Of a stretch of 38,876 bases of DNA, positions 1-8,163 are shown piece by piece. The position numbers and the translations under genes were made by a program. Under the pieces are notes generated by a model, which saw only the letters and a list, made by a program, of their open reading frames with translations, was not told the DNA's origin and searched no databases. Source of the stretch: Acetobacteraceae bacterium (lineage in GTDB: Bacteria > Pseudomonadota > Alphaproteobacteria > Zavarziniales > Zavarziniaceae); contig CANCOY010000020.1 in assembly GCA_947379865.1 (NCBI GenBank), positions 1 to 38,876 of the forward strand, read 5' to 3'. How positions within the stretch are numbered: position 1 is the stretch's first letter; every line of letters starts with the position of its first letter.

Positions 1-477
1 ATCAACCAGATCCGCCTCAAGATCGGCGTCATGTTCGGCAGTCCCGAGACGACGACGGGCGGCAATGCGCTGAAGTTCTATGCCTCGGTCCGTCTCGACA
101 TCCGCCGCATCGGCGCGATCAAGGACAAGGAAGAGGTCGTGGGCAACCAGACCCGCGTGAAGGTCGTCAAGAACAAGGTAGCCCCGCCTTTCAAGGTGGT
201 CGAATTCGACATCATGTATGGCAAGGGCGTCTCCAAGACCGGCGAACTGGTGGACCTTGGGGTCAAGGCCGGCGTGGTGGAGAAGTCCGGTTCCTGGTTC
301 TCTTATGACAGCCAACGCATTGGCCAGGGCCGCGAGAACGCCAAGCAATATCTGGCCGACCATCCTGAGATGGCCGCCTCCATTGAGGCGAAGGTGCGCC
401 AGAATGCCGGCCTGATCGCCTCCTTGATCATCGGCACACCGGAAACCGATGCCGAGGGGACCGAGCCCGACGCCTGA
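1..477 (+). CDS. recA: Recombinase RecA, C-terminal part (5' end outside window)
   Basis: RecA forms filaments on single-stranded DNA, catalyses strand exchange in recombinational repair and triggers LexA self-cleavage. The gene is cut by the window edge: the reading frame is open from base 1 and enters at the INQIRLKIGVMFG segment, which is the end of DNA-binding loop L2 and lies near residue 212 of the E. coli protein. What remains is 158 codons. It includes the highly conserved ETTTGGNALKFYASVRLDIRR stretch and the C-terminal domain with GELVDLGVK and IGQGRENAK, and it ends in a short acidic tail (ETDAEGTEPDA), as is usual for RecA. The first ATG in the fragment (position 31) is an internal methionine, not the start. 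A strong terminator follows. alaS downstream is a common alphaproteobacterial arrangement. Identification is certain. Confidence 0.98.
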   Translation: MNQIRLKIGVMFGSPETTTGGNALKFYASVRLDIRRIGAIKDKEEVVGNQTRVKVVKNKVAPPFKVVEFDIMYGKGVSKTGELVDLGVKAGVVEKSGSWFSYDSQRIGQGRENAKQYLADHPEMAASIEAKVRQNAGLIASLIIGTPETDAEGTEPDA

Positions 478-507
478 TCCTGTCGGCTGCCGGTTGCGGA
501 GTACCAA

Positions 508-538
508 CGCCTGCCCTGCTTTGCCGGGCAGGCGTTTT
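508..538 (+). terminator. Rho-independent terminator of recA
   Basis: A perfect 9-bp stem (CGCCTGCCC at 508-516 and GGGCAGGCG at 526-534) with a 9-nt loop is followed at once by TTTT. It lies 30 bases after the recA stop and about 90 bases before alaS, so it should separate the two transcripts. Confidence 0.85.
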
Positions 539-629
539 GGTGTGGGGCGCCCTTTTATGGACACTTAGGGCGCCAGCCAGTAAGAAAGCGGTGGCGGCGC
601 GAGGCCGCCGGATAGCGAGCGGGTGAGCA

Positions 630-3290
630 ATGAAAACGGCCAACGAGGTGCGCGGGGCCTTTCTCGATTATTTTGGCCGTCACGACCACCGTGTCGTGAC
701 GTCGAGCCCTCTGGTGCCGGCCAATGACCCGACGCTGATGTTCACGAACGCCGGCATGGTGCAGTTCAAGAATGTCTTCACCGGTGCCGAGAAGCGGGAC
801 TATGTGCGGGCAACAACGTCGCAGAAATGCGTGCGGGCCGGTGGCAAGCACAATGACCTCGACAATGTCGGCTATACGGCGCGCCATCACACCTTCTTCG
901 AGATGCTCGGCAATTTCTCGTTCGGTGACTATTTCAAGGACGTGGCCATCGAGCTCGCCTGGAACCTGATCACCAAGGAATACGGCCTGCCCAAGGACCG
1001 CCTGTGGATCACCGTCTATCATGACGATGACGAGGCCCACGGGTTCTGGCGCAAGATTGCCGGCGTGCCGGAAGAGCGCATCATCCGCATCGCCACCTCT
1101 GACAATTTCTGGGCCATGGGCGACACCGGTCCCTGTGGGCCGTGTTCGGAAATCTTCTGGGACCACGGGCCCGACGTGGCCGGCGGCCCGCCGGGCAGCG
1201 ATGACGCCGACGGCGACCGGTTCATGGAGATCTGGAACCTGGTCTTCATGCAGTACGAGCAGCGCGGCCCCGGCGACCGTGTGCTGCTGCCCCGCCCATC
1301 CATCGATACCGGCATGGGCCTGGAGCGCATCGCCAATGTGCTGCAGGGCTGCCGCGACAATTACGACACCGACCTGCTGAAGGCCCTGGTGCTGGCGAGC
1401 GCCGATGTCACCCGCTCGGACCCCTTTGGCCCGCATCGCATTTCCCACCGGGTCATCGCCGACCACCTGCGCTCCACCTGCTTCCTGATTGCCGATGGCG
1501 TGCTGCCCTCCAATGAGGGTCGCGGCTATGTGCTGCGCCGCATCATGCGCCGCGCCATGCGCCACGCCCATATGGCAGGGGCGGCGGAGCCGGTGATGTG
1601 GCGTCTGGTGCCGGCCCTGGTTGGCCAGATGGGTGCCCATTACCCCGAACTGATCCGCGCCGAAGCCCTGATCACCGAGACGCTTCGTCTTGAGGAAACC
1701 CGCTTCAAGCAGACCCTTGAGCGTGGCCTGAAGCTGCTGGGCGAGGCCACGGCCGAGTTGCCCGCCGGCGCCGCCCTGCCGGGTGAGGTCGCCTTCAAGC
1801 TTTATGATACCTATGGCTTCCCCCTGGACCTTACCCAGGACGCCCTGCGTAACGAGGGCCGCGAGGTCGACCAGCCTGGTTTTGACAGCGCCATGGCGCG
1901 CCAGAAGGCCGACGCGCGCGCTGCCTGGGCCGGTTCAGGCGAAGCGGCAACCGAGACGGTGTTCTTCGAACTGCGCGAACATGTCGGGGCCACTGAATTC
2001 CTCGGCTACGACACCACCACGGCCGAGGCCCGGGTGACCGCGATTCTCGTCGATGGCAAGCCGGTGGAGCGGGCAGAGCCCGGCGCTGCCGTCATGGTGC
2101 TGGTCAACCAGACGCCGTTCTATGGCGAGTCGGGCGGCCAGATGGGTGATGCGGGTGTCATCACCAGTCCAGGCGGCGCCCGCGTGATTGTGCGGGACAC
2201 GCTCAAGAAGCTTGGCGCCCTGCACGTTCATATCGGCACCCTCGAAGGGGCGGCGCTGAAGGTTGGCGACGATGTGGCGCTGGGCGTTGATGAAGCCCGC
2301 CGCGACACGCTGCGCGCCAACCATTCCGCGACCCATCTGCTGCATGAGGCGCTGCGCCGTGTTCTGGGCCCGCATGTAACCCAGAAGGGCTCAATGGTGG
2401 CGCCGGAGCGCCTGCGCTTCGACATCAGCCATCCCAAGGCCCTGAGTGATGCCGAGCGGGCCGAGGTTGAGGCCGAGGTCAATCGCATGATCCGCTCCAA
2501 TGATGCGGTTCGCACCCGCCTGATGACGCCCGATGAAGCGGTTCAGGAGGGCGCATTGGCCCTGTTTGGCGAGAAATATGGCGAAGAAGTGCGTGTCGTC
2601 TCCATGGGTGCGGGTACGGAGCGCAACACGGCCTTCTTTTCCACCGAACTGTGCGGCGGCACCCATGTGCGGCGCACGGGCGATATCGGCCTCGCGGTGA
2701 TCGTGAGCGAGGGCGCGGTTGCGGCGGGTGTGCGCCGGATCGAGGCCATGACGGGGGAAGCCGCACGCCTCTATCTGCTCGACCGCGAGGCGATGCTGGC
2801 GCAGGCGGCGGCCACCCTGAAGACCCCGCCATCCGAGGTTCCGGCCCGCATCGCGGCGCTGGTGGACGATCGGCGTCGGCTGGAACGCGAACTGGCCCAG
2901 GCCAAGCGCCAGATCGGTCTTGGCGGCGGCCAGGGCGGTGCCGGGCTTGAGACGCGCAAAGCGGGTGATGTAACCTTGGTCACGCGCTGCCTTGATGGCG
3001 TCAATCCCAAGGATCTGCGTGGCCTGATCGAAGATGCCAAGAAGCAGATCGGCTCAGGCATTGTGGCCCTGGTGGCCCTCAACGAGGGCAAGGGTGCGCT
3101 CGGCGTGGGCGTCACGGATGATCTGCTGGGCAAATGGAATGCCGTCGATCTGGTGCGGGTGGGCGCCGAGGTTCTGGGTGGCAAGGGCGGCGGTGGCCGG
3201 CCCGAGATGGCCCAGGCTGGTGGTCCCGATGGTGACCGGGCGGAAGACGCCCTGAAGGCGATTGAGCAGGTTCTCTCCATGCGTGCATGA
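630..3290 (+). CDS. alaS: Alanyl-tRNA synthetase
   Basis: Charges tRNA-Ala with alanine in the cytoplasm and edits mischarged Ser/Gly-tRNA-Ala. The 886-residue length matches the full-size bacterial enzyme. The class II catalytic core is N-terminal (FLDYF near residue 11, FTNAGMVQFK, and the CGPCSEI segment). The editing domain has the zinc-type site formed by the HSATH pair (about H565/H569) and the CGGTH motif (about C675/H679). A C-terminal C-Ala/DHHA1 region follows, with glycine-rich LGGKGGGGRPEMAQAGG near the end. The ATG at 630 is chosen because the family N-terminus starts a few residues before the conserved RGAFLDYF segment; there is only a weak purine-rich stretch before it. The channel gene begins 22 bases downstream on the same strand and may be cotranscribed. 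Confidence 0.98.
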   Translation: MKTANEVRGAFLDYFGRHDHRVVTSSPLVPANDPTLMFTNAGMVQFKNVFTGAEKRDYVRATTSQKCVRAGGKHNDLDNVGYTARHHTFFEMLGNFSFGDYFKDVAIELAWNLITKEYGLPKDRLWITVYHDDDEAHGFWRKIAGVPEERIIRIATSDNFWAMGDTGPCGPCSEIFWDHGPDVAGGPPGSDDADGDRFMEIWNLVFMQYEQRGPGDRVLLPRPSIDTGMGLERIANVLQGCRDNYDTDLLKALVLASADVTRSDPFGPHRISHRVIADHLRSTCFLIADGVLPSNEGRGYVLRRIMRRAMRHAHMAGAAEPVMWRLVPALVGQMGAHYPELIRAEALITETLRLEETRFKQTLERGLKLLGEATAELPAGAALPGEVAFKLYDTYGFPLDLTQDALRNEGREVDQPGFDSAMARQKADARAAWAGSGEAATETVFFELREHVGATEFLGYDTTTAEARVTAILVDGKPVERAEPGAAVMVLVNQTPFYGESGGQMGDAGVITSPGGARVIVRDTLKKLGALHVHIGTLEGAALKVGDDVALGVDEARRDTLRANHSATHLLHEALRRVLGPHVTQKGSMVAPERLRFDISHPKALSDAERAEVEAEVNRMIRSNDAVRTRLMTPDEAVQEGALALFGEKYGEEVRVVSMGAGTERNTAFFSTELCGGTHVRRTGDIGLAVIVSEGAVAAGVRRIEAMTGEAARLYLLDREAMLAQAAATLKTPPSEVPARIAALVDDRRRLERELAQAKRQIGLGGGQGGAGLETRKAGDVTLVTRCLDGVNPKDLRGLIEDAKKQIGSGIVALVALNEGKGALGVGVTDDLLGKWNAVDLVRVGAEVLGGKGGGGRPEMAQAGGPDGDRAEDALKAIEQVLSMRA

Positions 3291-3312
3291 CAATGAGTGG
3301 GGGAGTTGCTTC

Positions 3313-4521
3313 ATGACCCTTTCGTTGAGAGCCCGCATCCATCACTTGCTTGAGGTATCGGCGGATTCCGATACGTCTGCGCGTCTGGTGGATGCGTTTC
3401 TGGTGGCGGTCATCCTGATCAATGTGATCACCACCACGCTTGAGACCGTCGCCCAGCTTGAAGTTGCCTATGAGCCTCTGTTCCACGCCATCGAGGTTGG
3501 GGCCGGCCTGATCTACACGATCGAATACGCCCTGCGGCTGTGGTCGGCGCCGGAAAATCCCAACTATGGGAAGATGGCCCTGCCACGGCTGCGTTTCGCC
3601 CGCACGCCCCTTGCGGTGATCGACCTCGCCTCTGTTGCCATCTTCTGGATCTGGATCACCACGCCCGGCATGGAAGCATTTCTGCGCCTGTTCCGGCTGA
3701 TACGGGTGCTGAAGCTCACGCGCTATTCGCCGGCGCTCGAGACGCTCTGGTCTGTGATCGTGATGGAGACGAGGTCGCTGCTGGCGGCCCTGGTGCTGGT
3801 CTTCATCCTGGTTGTGCTGGCCTCGGGCCTTGTTTATGCGGCCGAGCATCTGGCGCAGCCCGACCGCTTTGCCTCGATCCCCGAGACGATGTGGTGGACC
3901 CTGGCGACGCTGACGACCATCGGCTATGGCGACATGGTGCCGATTACGGTGGCGGGCAAGCTGATCGGTGGCCTCGTCATGCTGATGGGGGTGGTGGTCA
4001 TTGCTTTGCCCATCGGCATTGTGGCAACGGGCTTTGCCTCCGAGATCCGCAAGCGGGAGTTCGCCGTGAATGCCCGTCTGGTGGCATCGGTGCCCCTGTT
4101 TGCCGGGCTTGATCTGGTGCGGCTCTCGGAAATTACGGGCAAGTTGCGGCCCCTGGCGGTGCCACCGCGCAATACCATCGTGCGCCGCTCCGAACCGGCG
4201 GATGCCATGTATTTCATTCTGGAGGGCGAGGTTGAAATCGACCTCGCCCCTCATCCCGTGCGCCTGGGTCGGGGCTCATTCTTTGGGGAATCGGCGCTGC
4301 TGGCCCGCAGCCCGCGCACGGCCACGGTCATCTCCACAGCGCAAACCCAGCTTCTGGTGCTGTCCGCTACAGACTTCCACGATCTCATGGCCCGTGATCC
4401 CCGTCTGAAGGAGGATGTGGCCCGCACCGCCGCGGCACGCCATCGCCAGACGGAGATGGCAAACGCCGCCGCCCAGTTCCCCGAAGCGTGGCAGGGCACC
4501 AGCGAACCTCCGCAGGCTTGA
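3313..4521 (+). CDS. Six-TM potassium channel with cyclic-nucleotide-binding domain
   Basis: An inner-membrane K+ channel of 402 residues, similar in architecture to the prokaryotic cyclic-nucleotide-gated channel MloK1. Visible parts in order: S1 (about 26-48), S2 (60-78), S3 (100-118), an S4-like helix with basic residues at every third position (R125, R128, R131, K134, R137), S5 (155-178), the K+ selectivity filter TTIGYGD (201-207), S6 (215-240), and a C-terminal cNMP-binding domain from about 258. Its phosphate-binding cassette GSFFGESALLARSPRTA carries the expected Glu (E326) and Arg (R335). The open frame extends 17 codons upstream into alaS, but the ATG at 3313 follows a GGGGGAG ribosome-binding site and begins a conventional N-terminus, so it is preferred. 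No cyclase lies in the window, so the ligand (cAMP or cGMP) is unknown. Confidence 0.9.
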   Translation: MTLSLRARIHHLLEVSADSDTSARLVDAFLVAVILINVITTTLETVAQLEVAYEPLFHAIEVGAGLIYTIEYALRLWSAPENPNYGKMALPRLRFARTPLAVIDLASVAIFWIWITTPGMEAFLRLFRLIRVLKLTRYSPALETLWSVIVMETRSLLAALVLVFILVVLASGLVYAAEHLAQPDRFASIPETMWWTLATLTTIGYGDMVPITVAGKLIGGLVMLMGVVVIALPIGIVATGFASEIRKREFAVNARLVASVPLFAGLDLVRLSEITGKLRPLAVPPRNTIVRRSEPADAMYFILEGEVEIDLAPHPVRLGRGSFFGESALLARSPRTATVISTAQTQLLVLSATDFHDLMARDPRLKEDVARTAAARHRQTEMANAAAQFPEAWQGTSEPPQA

Positions 4522-4597
4522 TGATTTCCATCTGGCGCAAGCCTGATAAGCTGCGCCCGTCAAAAATGGGCCGCTGGCCCCAAGGGGAAGAACGCAG

Positions 4598-5365
4598 ATG
4601 GATCTCCAGCTCAAGGGGCTCAAGGCCCTCGTTACCGGTGGCACCAAGGGTATTGGCCGCGCCATTGCAGAACGCTTTGCCATGGAAGGGGCCGATGTCG
4701 CCATCTGTGCCCGCAATGCAGCCGAAGTTGCGGAAACTGTCGCCGCCCTCAAGGCCATGGGCGTGAAGGCCACCGGCGCCGCCGTTGATGTGGCCGACAG
4801 CGAGGCCCTGAAGGCCTGGGTTGCCAAGGCGGGGGCCGAACTGGGTGGCCTCGATATCGTGGTGCCGAATGTCTCGGCCCTGTCTGTCCAGCCCGGTGAA
4901 GAGAGCTGGCGCAATGCCTTCCAGATCGACGTGATGGGGACGCTCGCCACCATCGACGCGGCACTGCCGCTGCTGGAGAAGTCAAAAGCCGCCTCGATCG
5001 TGCCGATCGTCACGGTCTCGGCCGTTGAGGGCAGCGAGATGGGTGCCGGCGGCCCCTATGGCCCGCTGAAGGCCACCCTGCTTGCCCACATCAAATATGT
5101 GGCACCCGGCTATGTCCGCAAGGGCATTCGCATCAATGCGGTCAGCCCCGGCTCCATCTATTTCAAGGGTGGCGTCTGGAACATGATCGAGCAGGGCATG
5201 CCCGATCTCTACAAGTCCATGCTGGAGCGTAACCCCATGGGCCGTATGGGCCGTCCCGAGGAAGTTGCCAATGTGGTGGTCTTTGTGGCCAGCCCCATGG
5301 CCAGCTTCATGAGCGGCACCAATGTCGTGGTGGATGGCACCATCACCACGCGCATCCAGAACTAG
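4598..5365 (+). CDS. SDR-family NAD(P)-dependent oxidoreductase
   Basis: A 255-residue classical short-chain dehydrogenase/reductase, a cytoplasmic NAD(P)-dependent enzyme acting on an unknown alcohol or carbonyl substrate. The nucleotide-binding motif TGGTKGIG is at residues 13-20, and catalytic Ser141, Tyr154 and Lys158 (YGPLK) are in the expected spacing. The Asn normally found in the catalytic tetrad before helix alpha-4 appears to be Asp here (D111 in FQIDVMG), which is uncommon. The conserved NAVSPGSIYF segment follows the active site. The start ATG at 4598 is preceded by a GGGGAAGAA stretch. It stands alone between the channel gene and a convergent icd, with a hairpin after its stop. 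Substrate cannot be predicted. Confidence 0.9.
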   Translation: MDLQLKGLKALVTGGTKGIGRAIAERFAMEGADVAICARNAAEVAETVAALKAMGVKATGAAVDVADSEALKAWVAKAGAELGGLDIVVPNVSALSVQPGEESWRNAFQIDVMGTLATIDAALPLLEKSKAASIVPIVTVSAVEGSEMGAGGPYGPLKATLLAHIKYVAPGYVRKGIRINAVSPGSIYFKGGVWNMIEQGMPDLYKSMLERNPMGRMGRPEEVANVVVFVASPMASFMSGTNVVVDGTITTRIQN

Positions 5366-5372
5366 GCTTGAA

Positions 5373-5396
5373 GGGGCTCCCCGTCAGGGGAGCCCC
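5373..5396. terminator. Bidirectional hairpin between convergent SDR gene and icd
   Basis: A perfect 10-bp stem (GGGGCTCCCC at 5373-5382, GGGGAGCCCC at 5387-5396) with a 4-nt GTCA loop lies between two convergent stop codons. No clean T-tract follows the stem on either strand. A weak second hairpin (GCC-GAAA-GGC at 5403-5412) followed by TTTTCTTT may assist plus-strand termination. Confidence 0.6.
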
Positions 5397-5422
5397 AAAG
5401 CAGCCGAAAGGCAGCCTTTTCT

Positions 5423-6637
5423 TTAGGCCAGCTTCTTCTTCAGATTCGCGTCAATCGCGTCGAGGAAGTCTTCGGTGGTCAGGTAGGGGTGCTTGCCGTC
5501 GATGAGGATGGCCAGATCCTTGGTCATCTTGCCGGCCTCGACCGTCTCCACGCAGACATGCTCCAGGGCCAGGGCGAAGTCGCCGAGCGCCTTGTTGCTG
5601 TCGAGCTTGGCCCGGTGTTCCAGACCACGCGTCCAGGCGTAGATGGAGGCAATCGGGTTGGTGGAGGTCTTGTTGCCCTTCAGGTGCTCGCGGTAGTGGC
5701 GCGTCACCGTGCCGTGGGCGGCCTCGGACTCAACGGTCATGCCATCGGGCGTCAGCAGCACCGAGGTCATCAGCCCGAGTGAGCCAAAACCCTGGGCCAC
5801 CGTGTCGGACTGCACGTCGCCATCATAGTTCTTGCAGGCCCAGACGAACTTGCCCGACCACTTGAGGGCAGAGGCCACCATGTCGTCGATCAGGCGGTGC
5901 TCATAGGTGATGTTCGCGGCCTTGAAGCGGCTGGCGAATTCGGCGTCGAAGACTTCCTGGAACAGATCCTTGAAGCGGCCGTCATAGGCCTTGAGGATCG
6001 TGTTCTTGGTCGACAGATACACCGGCCAGCCGCGCGCCAGACCATAGTTCATGGAGGCGCGGGCAAAGCCCCGGATCGACTCGTCAAGGTTGTACATGCC
6101 CATGGCCACGCCGCCGCCGGGGAACTCGAAGACCTTGCGTTCGATGGTCGGGCCGCCGTCCTTGGGCGTGAAGGTCATGGTCAGGGTGCCGGCGCCCGGG
6201 ATCACGATGTCGGTTGCGGCATACTGGTCGCCAAAGGCATGGCGGCCAATGACGATGGGGTCGGTCCAGCCTGGAACCAGGCGGGGCACGTTGCGGCAGA
6301 TGATGGGCTCGCGGAAGACGGTGCCGCCAAGGATGTTGCGGATCGTGCCATTGGGCGACTTCCACATCTTCTTCAGCTTGAATTCCTCGACCCGGGCCTC
6401 GTCGGGGGTGATGGTGGCGCACTTCACGCCAACGCCCGCCTTCTTGATGGCCTCGGCCGCATCAACGGTCACGCGGTCATCGGTCAGGTCGCGGTTTTCC
6501 ATGCCCAGGTCGAAATACTGCAGCGGCACGTCGAGATAGGGCAGGATCAGCTTTTCGCGGATGAACTGCCAGATGATCCGGGTCATTTCGTCGCCGTCGA
6601 GTTCGACCACCGGGTTCGCGACTTTGATCTTTGCCAT
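5423..6637 (-). CDS. icd: NADP-dependent isocitrate dehydrogenase
   Basis: Oxidatively decarboxylates isocitrate to 2-oxoglutarate with NADP+ in the TCA cycle. The 404-residue protein belongs to the eukaryote-like homodimeric NADP-IDH subfamily common in alphaproteobacteria. Evidence is the N-terminus VELDGDEMTRIIW, the substrate-binding SPNGTIRN segment, and the IDH/IMDH signature NYDGDVQSDTVAQGFGSLGL with its metal-binding Asp residues. ATG at 6637 is chosen over an upstream in-frame codon that would add 50 unrelated residues, because all family members begin near MxKIKVxNPVVELDGDEM. It lies 34 bases downstream of the LOG gene on the same strand, so the two may be cotranscribed. Confidence 0.97.
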   Translation of the reverse strand: MAKIKVANPVVELDGDEMTRIIWQFIREKLILPYLDVPLQYFDLGMENRDLTDDRVTVDAAEAIKKAGVGVKCATITPDEARVEEFKLKKMWKSPNGTIRNILGGTVFREPIICRNVPRLVPGWTDPIVIGRHAFGDQYAATDIVIPGAGTLTMTFTPKDGGPTIERKVFEFPGGGVAMGMYNLDESIRGFARASMNYGLARGWPVYLSTKNTILKAYDGRFKDLFQEVFDAEFASRFKAANITYEHRLIDDMVASALKWSGKFVWACKNYDGDVQSDTVAQGFGSLGLMTSVLLTPDGMTVESEAAHGTVTRHYREHLKGNKTSTNPIASIYAWTRGLEHRAKLDSNKALGDFALALEHVCVETVEAGKMTKDLAILIDGKHPYLTTEDFLDAIDANLKKKLA

Positions 6638-6671
6638 GTGAACTGTTCCTGAAGGGGATGATTGTTGCAAT

Positions 6672-7256
6672 TCAGAGCCGCTCTGGCCGCGCCCCGGTTC
6701 TGCGATCGGGTGCGTGGTCGAGGGCAGGATGAACCTCGTCGACAGAGGATACCACGCTGAACAGATGGCGCGACTCTGCCCGGGCAAAACCTTTGGCGAT
6801 GACGTGATCGACGAGGCTCAGCAGTGGCTGCCAATAGCCGTCATGATCGATCAGGACAACCGGCTTGTCGTGCAGGCCCAACTGCCGCCAGGTCACGATC
6901 TCGATCACCTCGTCCAGAGTGCCAAGGCCGCCCGGCAGGGCAACGAAGGCGTCGGACAGTTCGAACATGCGGGTCTTGCGGGCGTGCATGCTGTCGACGA
7001 TCTCAAGCTCCGCGCCCTCGGTCAGGCCAACCTCGAAGGCCAGCAGGAAGGCCGGGATGACGCCGGTGACGGCGCCACCAGCGGCAACCGCAGCGCGCGC
7101 CACCGTGCCCATGAGGCCGATACCGCCCCCGCCATAAACCAGCCGGCGGCCGGCTGTGGCCGTCAGGCGGCCCAGTCGGTCTGCGGCCTCGATCATGGAG
7201 GGGTCGGGCGGCATGGAGGAGCCGCAGAATACGCAGAGCGAGGAGACAGAAGACAT
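6672..7256 (-). CDS. LOG-family protein (TIGR00730; nucleoside-5'-monophosphate phosphoribohydrolase)
   Basis: A 194-residue cytoplasmic Rossmann-type protein of the LONELY GUY family. Characterised members hydrolyse the N-glycosidic bond of (cytokinin) nucleoside monophosphates; in bacteria they are often mis-annotated as lysine decarboxylases. The N-terminus LCVFCGSS, the GGGGIGLMG loop, and the diagnostic PGGLGTLDE motif with the catalytic Glu are all visible, as is the paired Arg in HARKTRMF. Start ATG at 7256 gives the usual MSSVSSLCVFCGSS beginning; the upstream in-frame extension is not conserved-looking. It is divergent from the cytochrome c' gene across about 116 bases. The natural substrate here is unknown. 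Confidence 0.92.
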   Translation of the reverse strand: MSSVSSLCVFCGSSMPPDPSMIEAADRLGRLTATAGRRLVYGGGGIGLMGTVARAAVAAGGAVTGVIPAFLLAFEVGLTEGAELEIVDSMHARKTRMFELSDAFVALPGGLGTLDEVIEIVTWRQLGLHDKPVVLIDHDGYWQPLLSLVDHVIAKGFARAESRHLFSVVSSVDEVHPALDHAPDRRTGARPERL

Positions 7257-7372
7257 GACGGCCCTTGGCCCGGCCAGCCGGGAAATGTGGGGGGTGCTTG
7301 GCGATGACCTTTGGGCTACTTTAGCATGATCACATGACGGCCGTCGTGCGCGTCGGTTTTTGGAGGCAGGAA

Positions 7373-7837
7373 ATGATGTCAAGAATGGGCACCCGGGGAC
7401 GGATCCTTGCAGTGGCAGCGGCTCTGGTCGTGGCGGGCACGGGCCTTGCTTTCGCCGATGGCGCTGCCTCTGCGGATCATCGCCAGGCTGAAATGAAGAA
7501 AATGGGCGGCGCCATGAAGCGCCTGAGCCAGAGCGCCAAGGGCGAACAGCCCTTCGGCCCCGAGACTGTGGCTGCTGCCGAGGCGATCCAGGCTGTGGGC
7601 CACGAGATCCCGGCCCTGTTCAAGGATAATGAGCCCGCCCCGAAGTCGCGCGCCAAGCCTGAGGTCTGGTCGGATGCTGGCAAGTTTGCCGCCGCCGCCA
7701 AGGCGTTCTCCGACACCACCCCCGCCCTGGTTGCGGCGGCGGGTGGCACCGATGCAGCGGCCCTTGGTGCCGCCCTTGGTGCGAGCGGCAAGGCCTGTGG
7801 CGCCTGCCACGATGCCTTCCGCAGCAAGGACCAATAG
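7373..7837 (+). CDS. Cytochrome c'-family periplasmic c-type cytochrome
   Basis: A 154-residue exported monohaem cytochrome. A signal peptide (charged start, hydrophobic core ILAVAAALVVAGTG, cleavage after AFA) is followed by an all-helical domain. The haem-binding CGACH is close to the C-terminus (about C142-H146), which is the hallmark of the four-helix cytochrome c'/c-556 family. Members bind NO or CO, or act as electron carriers. The ATG at 7373 has a good GGAGGCAGGAA ribosome-binding site, so the 13-residue upstream extension is rejected; an adjacent ATG at 7376 is equally possible. Three hairpins follow the stop codon. No partner gene such as a cytochrome b561 lies beside it. Confidence 0.9.
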   Translation: MMSRMGTRGRILAVAAALVVAGTGLAFADGAASADHRQAEMKKMGGAMKRLSQSAKGEQPFGPETVAAAEAIQAVGHEIPALFKDNEPAPKSRAKPEVWSDAGKFAAAAKAFSDTTPALVAAAGGTDAAALGAALGASGKACGACHDAFRSKDQ

Positions 7838-7854
7838 GCTCCACGATCCAGGCT

Positions 7855-7928
7855 CAGGGTCTGACGCGACCCTGTTTGGCAGCCGGGCCATGGTCCCGGC
7901 TGCCGGTGCCGCCCCTGTTGCAGGGGCG
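7855..7928 (+). terminator. Three consecutive hairpins after the cytochrome c' gene
   Basis: Hairpin 1 is CAGGGTC (7855-7861) with GACCCTG (7868-7874) followed by TTT, the likely terminator. Hairpin 2 is GGCAGCCGGG (7878-7887) with CCCGGCTGCC (7895-7904), a perfect 10-bp stem. Hairpin 3 is CGCCCCTG (7910-7917) with CAGGGGCG (7921-7928), loop TTG. Only the first has a short T-run. Confidence 0.55.
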
Positions 7929-8163
7929 ACGCCCTGCGGCCCTTGAAATCGTTCATTGCAAGGCGGAAAATCAGGGTCTGCAGCGCGACTCCCGTCGGGC
8001 GCAGGGATCTTTCTGCCCCTGGCGCCGTTTAACGCGAACATGGTTGGCCCATCAGGCCACTGCCGCCCGCTTCCGTCTGACGCCGCCCCGGGCCTTACAC
8101 TATGCGCATCTTCGGCTGGATCGAGGCCGGGCGAACTGACGGCACTGGCCGAATGGAACACGT
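7929..8163. other. Non-coding interval before the Atm1-like gene
   Basis: Together with the hairpins this makes a gap of about 326 bases between the cytochrome and ABC transporter genes. I see no convincing gene in it. Open frames here lack ribosome-binding sites and overlap in opposite phase. It presumably holds the promoter and leader of the transporter, but I cannot place -35/-10 boxes with confidence. Confidence 0.5.

Noticed and set aside
555..1640. 361-codon minus-strand open frame antisense to alaS
   Set aside because: No ribosome-binding site or motif, and it covers the alaS catalytic core.
3112..4254. 380-codon minus-strand open frame across the alaS end and the K+ channel
   Set aside because: Composition typical of antisense shadow frames in GC-rich DNA; overlaps two well-supported genes.
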